A stretch of 9,691 nt of DNA from a bacterium (GTDB lineage: Bacteria > Verrucomicrobiota > Verrucomicrobiia > Chthoniobacterales > Terrimicrobiaceae), in assembly GCA_009920585.1 (NCBI GenBank), contig RFZT01000072.1, positions 1-9,691 on the forward strand, given 5' to 3'. Position numbers and translations under genes: made by a program. The notes below the pieces were generated by a model that saw only the letters and a program-made list of their open reading frames with translations, did not search any database and had not been told where the DNA came from. Below are positions 1 to 5,630 of this stretch, one piece after another. The first letter of the stretch is position 1. Each line of letters begins with the position of its first letter.

Positions 1-562
1 GTTTTTCGACAAACCGTGTGATGCGGCGGTCGCTGTCGGTCGCCATGATACCAAACCCGGGGACCGCCTTTCGCTCGACGGGAATCGTTCCGATGGTGAG
101 GTCCGCTCCGGAGTCGATGTGCTGGCGGATCATCTGGCGGTAATCCATGCGGTAGAGTTGGTCCCCGCTGAGGATGATGAAATATTTGCAACGGTGCTCG
201 AGGAAATACCTCATGTTTTGCCGGACCGCATCCGCCGTGCCCTGATACCACCGCGCGCCCTCGGGCGTTTGCTGGGCCGCAAGGATGTCCACGAAGCTCG
301 GAGTGAAGTTGTCGAATTTGTAGCTCTCGTTGATGTGAGTGTGCAGCGAGGCGCTGTTGAATTGGGTGAGAATATAAATCCCGCGCAGGCCGGAGTTCAG
401 GCAATTGCTGATCGGGATGTCCACCAAGCGGTATTTGCCGCCGAGCGGAACGGCCGGCTTGGAGCGCTCTTTGGTGAGTGGGAAAAGACGTGAACCGGCA
501 CCACCTCCCATGATGATAGCCAGAGTCTCGGACTTGAATGAAGAGGAGGGTTGAACAGTCAT
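1..562 (-). CDS. glgC: Glucose-1-phosphate adenylyltransferase (ADP-glucose pyrophosphorylase), 3' end beyond window
   Basis: Makes ADP-glucose from glucose-1-phosphate and ATP in the cytosol, the committing step of bacterial glycogen synthesis. Only the first 187 codons are in the window; the gene continues past base 1. Reading the minus strand from the ATG at 562, the N-terminus carries the nucleotide-binding signature MGGGAGSRLFPLT (residues 18-30), followed by KERSKPAVPLGGKYRLVDIP (31-50), the WYQGTADAVRQ motif (105-115) and LSGDQLYRMDY (131-141), whose Asp134 is the expected metal ligand. The GSRLFPLT form resembles plant and cyanobacterial enzymes more than the E. coli GlgC signature. 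The family is usually about 420 residues, so just under half is visible. It is divergent from glmS with 48 bp between the two starts. No strong ribosome binding site is seen. Another sugar nucleotidyltransferase is unlikely given the match across all these motifs. Confidence 0.95.
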   Translation of the reverse strand, partial: MTVQPSSSFKSETLAIIMGGGAGSRLFPLTKERSKPAVPLGGKYRLVDIPISNCLNSGLRGIYILTQFNSASLHTHINESYKFDNFTPSFVDILAAQQTPEGARWYQGTADAVRQNMRYFLEHRCKYFIILSGDQLYRMDYRQMIRQHIDSGADLTIGTIPVERKAVPGFGIMATDSDRRITRFVEK

Positions 563-610
563 AGGTGTTCCAAGCTTGCGTGGATACTTGAGCAATGTCA
601 CGTTACTTTT
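563..610. promoter_or_regulatory. Divergent glgC/glmS intergenic region, promoters not resolved
   Basis: This 48-bp gap must hold the start signals for two divergent genes, unless the promoters lie inside the opposite coding region. I see no convincing paired -35/-10 boxes; GATACT at 583-588 resembles a -10 for glmS but lacks a -35 at proper spacing. There is no Shine-Dalgarno in front of the glmS ATG. The gap is far too short for a glmS ribozyme. Assignment as regulatory rests on gene arrangement only. Confidence 0.3.
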
Positions 611-2458
611 ATGTGTGGAATTGTTGCTTATATCGGTCGCTCGAATGCCTTGCCCGTTCTCATGGATGGTCTTCGCCGTTTGGAATATCGGGGCTACGAC
701 TCCGCTGGCGTGGCCATTTTTGAGAGTGGCCAGATCCACCTCCGCAAGTCCGTCGGCCGCATCGCAAATCTGGCTGAAGAGATCGAAAAAAATCCTGTTT
801 CGGGATCAATCGGCATCAGCCACACACGCTGGGCCACACATGGTGCGGTCACCCGCGAAAATGCCCACCCCCATACGGACAAATCGGGCCGACTCCATCT
901 CGTCCACAACGGGGTCATCGAGAATTATCAAATCCTGCGCGATCAGTTGATCGAGCGAGGACATGTTTTCCACTCCCAGACGGATACCGAAGTCCTCGCC
1001 CACCTTGTCGGGGAAGCCTTTGACCGAGCCACATCGCAAAATGAAGCCGCCCTCGTCGAGGCCGTTCGCCAAGCCCTCCGTCAAGTCGTCGGCACCTACG
1101 GTATCTCTGTCGTTCATGCCGATGTCCCAGGCGTCATCATCGGCGCCCGCCGTGGAAGCCCTCTCGTTTTGGGCATTGGAAAAAACGAACACTTTCTCGC
1201 CAGTGATGTGAGTGCGATTGTGGCTCACACAAGGGACGTGGTTTATCTCAACGACTACGAGATCATCGCCCTGCAGGCCGACGGATTCGAGATCACGACC
1301 GTCTCCGGCAACGGCGCCGACTACCAAGTTAGTAAGGTCGAATATTCCGCTGATTCCGTCGATAAGGGTCACTATCCCCACTACATGCTCAAGGAAATCC
1401 ACGAGCAACCGAACAGCGTGAGAGATGCTCTGCGCGGTCGTCTTTGCCTCGAGGGGGCCACCGCCAAACTCGGCGGGTTGAATATGTCCAACGCGGACCT
1501 GCGCTCGGTGGATCGTATTGTTCTCGTCGGCTGCGGTACCGCTTTTCATGCGGCACTGGCAGGCGAATACCTCATCGAATCCCTCGCCCACATCCCGGTG
1601 GAATGCGAGTTCGCGAGTGAGTTCCGCTACCGCAATATCCCACTCGACCGCGACACTTTGGTCTTCGTCGTAAGCCAAAGTGGTGAAACAGCCGATACCC
1701 TCGCCGCCCTGCGTGAGAGCCAGCGCAAGGGCCACCGCACCCTCGGCATTTGCAACAATGTCGCCAGCACGATCGCCCGCGAAAGTGACGGTGGCGTTTA
1801 CATGCACGCCGGTCCTGAGATCGGTGTTGCTGCGACCAAATCCTTCACCTCACAGCTCGCGATTTTTGCTCTTCTTGGATTGCTGCTCGGACGCATTCGA
1901 CATCTCTCACACAGTGAAGGACTCGAAATCATCGCTGCGATGGAGAAACTGCCGGATCTCGTCGCACGAACCCTTCAACTCGATGCACAGATCGCCGCCA
2001 TTGCCAAAAAATACGCCCATTCGAAGAGCTTCCTTTTCATGGGCCGCCAAGCTCAATACCCGATCGCCTTGGAGGGCGCCCTCAAGCTCAAAGAGATCAG
2101 CTACATCTCCGCTTCCGGCTATCCCAGTGCGGAACTCAAGCACGGCGTTATCGCGCTCATCACTGAGGAAGCTCCCTCCCTCTTCATCGCTCCGAGAGAT
2201 GCGGTCTTCGAAAAAAACATCAGCAACATCGAGGAAGTCAAAGCGCGCAAAGGCCCCGTTATTGCGATCGGAACAGAAGGCGACACCGCCCTCGCAAAAA
2301 TCTGCGACGACGTGATCCTGATTCCCGATTGCCCTCACTACCTCACGCCCATCCTCTCGGTCATCCCGCTGCAACTCCTCTCCTACCACATCGCGGTCGA
2401 GCTCGGTTGCGACGTGGATAAACCCCGCAACCTCGCCAAAAGCGTCACGGTCGAGTAA
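611..2458 (+). CDS. glmS: Glutamine--fructose-6-phosphate aminotransferase (isomerizing), glucosamine-6-phosphate synthase
   Basis: Converts fructose-6-phosphate and glutamine to glucosamine-6-phosphate and glutamate, the entry step to UDP-GlcNAc for peptidoglycan and lipopolysaccharide. I place the start at the ATG at 611 rather than the TTG at 551, because the Ntn-type glutaminase needs Cys2 exposed after Met removal (MCGIVAYIGR). This gives 615 residues, close to the 609 of E. coli. The glutaminase domain shows HTRWATHG (71-78, with Arg73 and Trp74), the oxyanion-hole pair Asn100-Gly101 and QTDTEV with Asp125. The isomerase half has two SIS domains, including SQSGETADT from residue 355, EIGVAATKSFTSQ, the ALEGALKLKEISY segment with the catalytic Glu, and ELKHG. 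The C-terminus ends KPRNLAKSVTVE with the conserved Lys610. Complete and apparently intact. Codon use is GC-biased, unlike the repeat-rich gene downstream. Confidence 0.98.
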   Translation: MCGIVAYIGRSNALPVLMDGLRRLEYRGYDSAGVAIFESGQIHLRKSVGRIANLAEEIEKNPVSGSIGISHTRWATHGAVTRENAHPHTDKSGRLHLVHNGVIENYQILRDQLIERGHVFHSQTDTEVLAHLVGEAFDRATSQNEAALVEAVRQALRQVVGTYGISVVHADVPGVIIGARRGSPLVLGIGKNEHFLASDVSAIVAHTRDVVYLNDYEIIALQADGFEITTVSGNGADYQVSKVEYSADSVDKGHYPHYMLKEIHEQPNSVRDALRGRLCLEGATAKLGGLNMSNADLRSVDRIVLVGCGTAFHAALAGEYLIESLAHIPVECEFASEFRYRNIPLDRDTLVFVVSQSGETADTLAALRESQRKGHRTLGICNNVASTIARESDGGVYMHAGPEIGVAATKSFTSQLAIFALLGLLLGRIRHLSHSEGLEIIAAMEKLPDLVARTLQLDAQIAAIAKKYAHSKSFLFMGRQAQYPIALEGALKLKEISYISASGYPSAELKHGVIALITEEAPSLFIAPRDAVFEKNISNIEEVKARKGPVIAIGTEGDTALAKICDDVILIPDCPHYLTPILSVIPLQLLSYHIAVELGCDVDKPRNLAKSVTVE

Positions 2459-2524
2459 AGGGTACTTCAAGGCTGCCGGTCATTTTTTAGACGAAAATCG
2501 CCCAGTAAATCGTCCTATCCTCAG

Positions 2525-3304
2525 ATGCCAAATAAATTAATCACAGGGTTTGCCGTCGGATGGATTCAGTTCAACCGGGCAAGGATCTTCAGCGTCTTGG
2601 CGATTCTGTGTTTTTGCCAAACCGGTAACGAGGTGACTGCCGCCGAAATCGTTGCCGAAGGCCTCATTCTTCCGTCGCGCTCCGTTTCACTTAGTCTCCC
2701 GGTGGAGGCCGTTTTGCGAGAAGTTAAAGTTAAGGAAGGGGCATTGGTTCTGAAGGGGGACATCTTAGCCATTCTTTACAGCCCCGTAGAATCTTTGGAA
2801 AAGGAACGCGCCGCCAAGCAACTCGATCTCGCCGAATTCATGCTCGGTAATAGCGAAAAGTTGCGATCCAACGCCATCATCAGTGAAGAAGCCGCACGGC
2901 AAAAAAAACTCGACTGCGACATTGCTCGGATCGAAGCACGCCGAGCGGAAGCCGTCCTTCATGAAAAAACGCTCTATGCCCCATTCGACGGTTTCGTTCT
3001 TCGCATCTTGAAGGAACCCGGCGAAACGGTAGGCCGAGTGGACAAGATCATCGACATCGTCGATATCAAAACACTGCACGTAGATACCTACCTTGAGGGG
3101 GAATGGAAGGAACGCTTAAACGAAAACACCAAAGCCACCATCGAAATTCCATCGATAGGTGAAAAAAAATTACCTTCTTCGATTGGTATGATCGACCCCG
3201 TTGTGGATCCCTCAAGCGGCCTCTTCCGCGTGAGACTTCTTCTTCCAAATCCCGATATGTCGATCCCCTCTGGAATCCCAGCCAAGGTCACATTCTCATT
3301 TTAA
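2525..3304 (+). CDS. Short periplasmic adaptor (HlyD/RND membrane-fusion-protein family)
   Basis: Predicted exported adaptor of 259 residues. An N-terminal signal is visible: a basic part up to Arg20, a hydrophobic core IFSVLAILCF (21-30) and a likely signal peptidase I site after VTAA (37-40). There is no proper lipobox before Cys29 or Cys31. Residues 58-88 form the first half of a barrel-sandwich (lipoyl-like) domain, 90-147 a short charged helical hairpin, 148-180 the second half (YAPFDGFV, EPGETVG), and 185-259 a beta-barrel with the family-typical IDPVVDPSSGLFRVR stretch (223-237). It stops right after the barrel, so the membrane-proximal domain of full-length RND adaptors (usually 350-400 residues) is missing. 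It is the first gene of a probable four-gene operon, 66 bp after glmS and 8 bp before the sigma fusion gene. No pump or outer-membrane partner lies nearby, so its client is unknown. The ATG at 2525 is the only sensible start; no Shine-Dalgarno is seen. Confidence 0.85.
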   Translation: MPNKLITGFAVGWIQFNRARIFSVLAILCFCQTGNEVTAAEIVAEGLILPSRSVSLSLPVEAVLREVKVKEGALVLKGDILAILYSPVESLEKERAAKQLDLAEFMLGNSEKLRSNAIISEEAARQKKLDCDIARIEARRAEAVLHEKTLYAPFDGFVLRILKEPGETVGRVDKIIDIVDIKTLHVDTYLEGEWKERLNENTKATIEIPSIGEKKLPSSIGMIDPVVDPSSGLFRVRLLLPNPDMSIPSGIPAKVTFSF

Positions 3305-3312
3305 AAAAGCCC

Positions 3313-5556
3313 ATGCCAACGCGTGTTCCCATTTTTCTCACACCTTCGGATGCCAAGCTGCTCGAAGCGCTTTGGAACGAGCACTCCGGCGCCGTGCACT
3401 CCATGCTCCTAGCTTATTGCGGAAACCCAAATGATGCCGGTGACATCCTTCAAGATCTTTTTCTTCGCCTGAGTCGCGATCCCTCGACACTAGCAACTAT
3501 GAAGTCCCCTCGGGCATTCTTAATCGTGTCTGCGCGCCGACTGGCGATCGACCTTGCCCGCAAGCGCTCGGCCGAGCTCAGGCGCCAAGAAACCCCCGAA
3601 GCCATCGACAACTTTCACCCCGCACCATCGACTCCACTCGCAGAAAAAGATCTCGGGAATATCATCCAAGCCGCCCTCCAAAAACTGCCGCCGGATCAAC
3701 GCTCTGTTGTCGAAGCCAAGCTTTACCATGGGAAAACACTGGCGCTTATCGCCGAGGAACAGGGACTCCCCCTCAATACGGTGGCCAGCCGATTAAGATA
3801 TTCTTTAGACAAACTTCGCAACGAGCTTCGTCCCCACTATGAAAATATGAAAAATCCTATCTCCCATTCTTCCAATTCTTCCGAACGCCTCATCAAACCT
3901 CTCGAGCCCAAACGCGTCCCTAGTGTGGCCCCAGGACTCGAAGGAGTCGCCGCGATGGCGATACATGATTTTGAAGACAACTCCGTTTTTCTGCCGCCAG
4001 AAGAAACATCATCGTTTGGAGATATTGAAACTGCAGGATGCGACTCTGGAGGCAACGCTTGGGAAAACTTGTTCCCGACTATCTGCGTTGAGCTTCCTCA
4101 CGATGATACTGAAAATACTGGCGAACCACATATTGTCGATCCCGTTGGCATTGTCGATCCCGCACCCGAGGATCATTCTAACGAAACTCTGGATCACTCT
4201 GATCCCATTATCGTTGTCGATCCCGACACTGAGGACCATTCTAACGAAACTCCGGATCACTCTGATCCCACCATCGTTGTCGATCCCGACACTGAAGATC
4301 ATTCTAACGAAACTCCGGATCACTCTGATCCCATTATCGTTGTCGATCCCGACACTGAGGACCACTCTAACGAAACGACCGATAGCACTGATTCCGAGCC
4401 CGAAATTATATACTATGGCGGCCTGCATGGCGAGGGCACGCAGTTTGGGGGATGGATCAACCTGCCGCCGGATGCAGTTCACACTATGGATTGGGTTGAT
4501 AGCGATCAAGACGGCATTGATGACCGGTACCAACCCGAGGACCACTCGAGCGTAACTCTGGATAACCCTGACTCCGATTCCGAGGTTATTTTGTATAACT
4601 TGTTTGATGGTCATGATGAGGATTCGGACGCCCATCATTATTTATGGAAAATGGATTCTGATCATGTAAGAATCGATCCACCTTTGCCTTTTGAAAGAGT
4701 TTTTGCTCTCGGAGATCCCACTGCGCATTTGACATTAAATGGCGGCACATTAAGCCTAGCGGGCGACTCTCATTTCGTAACTTCAACGGTGGTAAATGCC
4801 AGCACATTAAGTCTATCTGGCGACTCTCACATCGAGGCTCAAACGGTGGTAAATGCCAGCACATTAAGCCTGTCTGGCACTTCTCATTTCGAAGGCCAAA
4901 CGGTGGTAAATGGCGGCACACTAGTCGTGAATGAACCTATCACGGCCCATGTTCAGGTAGAACAAGGTGGTCGTCTTTCTGTTGCCGACAAGTCATTCGG
5001 AGAGGGAAGCTACGAATTCTCTAATAGCATTTTGCCGATTACCATCGAGACGCACGCCGATAGTCACACAGATGTTTCAGTTATAAATTCTGCAACCACA
5101 GCAAGTGCCACAGAATCTCATGCTTCCCACGCGCAAGAACACAGCACCTCTCTATCGGCGAACCACGGAAGAAGCAATTTTGAGACAGCCTCTCAGCCTT
5201 CAGTCCATCCGGTAGATGTTTCCGCATCGAACTCTCCCATCGAATCTCTCGCGATGGCATCTTCATCGCATTTAGCGCCTCATGAAATCGCGCTGATGAC
5301 GGAACTCGATGTGCCTACTACATTCCATTTGGATTCTACCCACGCTGATGAAGCAGGAGATGACATTGTTTTTGTCGACGAGGCACCAGAAGCCGCATCT
5401 CACGAGCAAATCGAGTTTACTGAATCTAGCCCTCTCGATGCACCGCTCGCCACACAGGCAGCATCCACAGCTTTGGCTGGAGCATTCGTACTCGGATCGA
5501 CGGCTCAACCCCCCTCCGTTCGCGGTAATCCTTCTCGATTCAGCAAATCCCTGTGA
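3313..5556 (+). CDS. ECF sigma factor fused to a long repeat-rich acidic and beta-strand-repeat region
   Basis: A 747-residue protein of two unlike parts. Residues 14-90 are sigma region 2 (NPNDAGDILQDLFLRLSRD, then SPRAFLIVSARRLAIDLARK), and 112-172 are region 4 (LQKLPPDQRSVVEAKLYHGK, then a helix-turn-helix around LIAEEQGLPLNTVASRLRYS). This is a complete ECF-type sigma factor that should direct RNA polymerase to specific promoters. After Met179 comes an unrelated extension: LEPKR (197-201), three and a part copies of a 21-residue Asp-rich repeat (286-356), a thrombospondin-3-like calcium loop DSDQDGIDD (396-404), 19-residue beta-strand repeats (476-551), a Ser/His/Ala-rich linker, and a weakly hydrophobic segment (712-731) followed by a basic tail. 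Such repeats are normally found in surface or secreted proteins, yet there is no signal peptide. The reading frame is open throughout and repeat units are multiples of three, which argues for one real protein. The role of the extension is unknown. Confidence 0.85.
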   Translation: MPTRVPIFLTPSDAKLLEALWNEHSGAVHSMLLAYCGNPNDAGDILQDLFLRLSRDPSTLATMKSPRAFLIVSARRLAIDLARKRSAELRRQETPEAIDNFHPAPSTPLAEKDLGNIIQAALQKLPPDQRSVVEAKLYHGKTLALIAEEQGLPLNTVASRLRYSLDKLRNELRPHYENMKNPISHSSNSSERLIKPLEPKRVPSVAPGLEGVAAMAIHDFEDNSVFLPPEETSSFGDIETAGCDSGGNAWENLFPTICVELPHDDTENTGEPHIVDPVGIVDPAPEDHSNETLDHSDPIIVVDPDTEDHSNETPDHSDPTIVVDPDTEDHSNETPDHSDPIIVVDPDTEDHSNETTDSTDSEPEIIYYGGLHGEGTQFGGWINLPPDAVHTMDWVDSDQDGIDDRYQPEDHSSVTLDNPDSDSEVILYNLFDGHDEDSDAHHYLWKMDSDHVRIDPPLPFERVFALGDPTAHLTLNGGTLSLAGDSHFVTSTVVNASTLSLSGDSHIEAQTVVNASTLSLSGTSHFEGQTVVNGGTLVVNEPITAHVQVEQGGRLSVADKSFGEGSYEFSNSILPITIETHADSHTDVSVINSATTASATESHASHAQEHSTSLSANHGRSNFETASQPSVHPVDVSASNSPIESLAMASSSHLAPHEIALMTELDVPTTFHLDSTHADEAGDDIVFVDEAPEAASHEQIEFTESSPLDAPLATQAASTALAGAFVLGSTAQPPSVRGNPSRFSKSL
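4168..4377 (+). repeat. 63-bp tandem repeat encoding a 21-residue Asp-rich unit
   Basis: Copies start at 4168, 4231 and 4294, with a partial copy at 4357. Each encodes EDHSNETxDHSDPxIVVDPDT. By eye, copies 1 and 3 differ at 2 of 63 bases and copies 2 and 3 at 4, mostly silent, which points to recent duplication inside the gene. A diverged relative (EDHSSVTLDNPDSDSE) occurs near 4537. The units are acidic, contain His and could bind divalent metal, but this is an inference from composition. Confidence 0.95.
4738..4929 (+). repeat. 57-bp tandem repeat encoding 19-residue beta-strand units
   Basis: Copies start at 4738, 4795 and 4852, and a fourth begins at 4909 then diverges. The unit reads N(G/A)(G/S)TLSLxGxSHxxxxTVV. 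The alternating hydrophobic and small residues and the TLSL...TVVN rhythm resemble the autotransporter-associated beta-strand repeats found in beta-helical surface proteins. The likely structure is a short beta-solenoid. It lies in frame within the sigma fusion gene. Confidence 0.9.
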
Positions 5557-5575
5557 TTTGCTCCTTGCGGGAAGT

Positions 5576-5589
5576 CCGACGGAAGTCGG
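5576..5589 (+). promoter_or_regulatory. RNA hairpin with GGAA tetraloop
   Basis: CCGAC at 5576-5580 pairs with GTCGG at 5585-5589 around a GGAA (GNRA-type) loop. It lies 20 bp after the sigma fusion stop and 7 bp before a longer hairpin. No T-run follows, so it is not a classical intrinsic terminator. It might stabilise the mRNA or help fold the leader of the next gene. Confidence 0.45.
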
Positions 5590-5596
5590 TTGAGTG

Positions 5597-5630
5597 CGCA
5601 GCCTTGGTTTGCTAGTGTATCAAGGTTGTG
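5597..5630 (+). promoter_or_regulatory. Potential hairpin sequestering the ribosome binding site of the next gene
   Basis: Bases 5597-5608 can pair without a break with 5619-5630 (12 pairs, three of them G-U) around a 10-base loop at 5609-5618. The 3' strand contains AAGG at 5622-5625, the probable Shine-Dalgarno for the ATG at 5631, and the stem ends right at that ATG. If formed, it would block translation initiation. The base pairing is seen in the sequence; the control function is inferred. Confidence 0.5.
5622..5625 (+). promoter_or_regulatory. Shine-Dalgarno-like AAGG deciding the start at 5631
   Basis: AAGG sits 5 bases before the ATG at 5631. It would be only 2 bases before the alternative GTG at 5628, which is too close, so the ATG is preferred. 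It is the only clear ribosome binding site in the operon; the other three genes lack one. Confidence 0.5.

Noticed and set aside
119..493. Plus-strand open frame of 124 codons
   Set aside because: It lies antisense to glgC, whose motifs are clear on the minus strand; the plus-strand translation has no recognisable features.
551..610. N-terminal extension of GlmS from a TTG at 551
   Set aside because: It would bury the catalytic Cys and overlap the glgC start; the ATG at 611 gives the family-typical MCGIVAYIG start.
563..610. glmS ribozyme
   Set aside because: Only 48 bp are available, far less than the ribozyme needs, and it is known mainly from Gram-positive bacteria.
806..1807. Long minus-strand open frame of 333 codons inside glmS
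   Set aside because: A shadow of the GC-biased glmS codons; glmS is unambiguous on the plus strand and the antisense product resembles nothing I know.
2490..2514. Terminator or hairpin between glmS and the adaptor gene
   Set aside because: GACGA and TCGTC can pair, but only 5 bp with a 15-base loop; the T-run at 2483-2488 is not preceded by a stable stem.
2489..2514. ECF-type autoregulated promoter before the operon
   Set aside because: CGTC at 2511-2514 fits an ECF -10, but no GGAAC-like -35 is found at the right spacing.
2603..2617. Lipobox making the first adaptor a lipoprotein
   Set aside because: Residues before Cys29 and Cys31 do not fit the L-A/S-G/A-C pattern; a signal peptidase I site after VTAA fits better.
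4168..4377. CRISPR array
   Set aside because: The repeats are adjacent, in frame and without unique spacers; they are coding tandem repeats.
4009..4638. Minus-strand open frame with repeats opposite the Asp-rich region
   Set aside because: Its repeats are only the reverse complement of the coding repeats; the plus-strand frame is continuous with the sigma domain.
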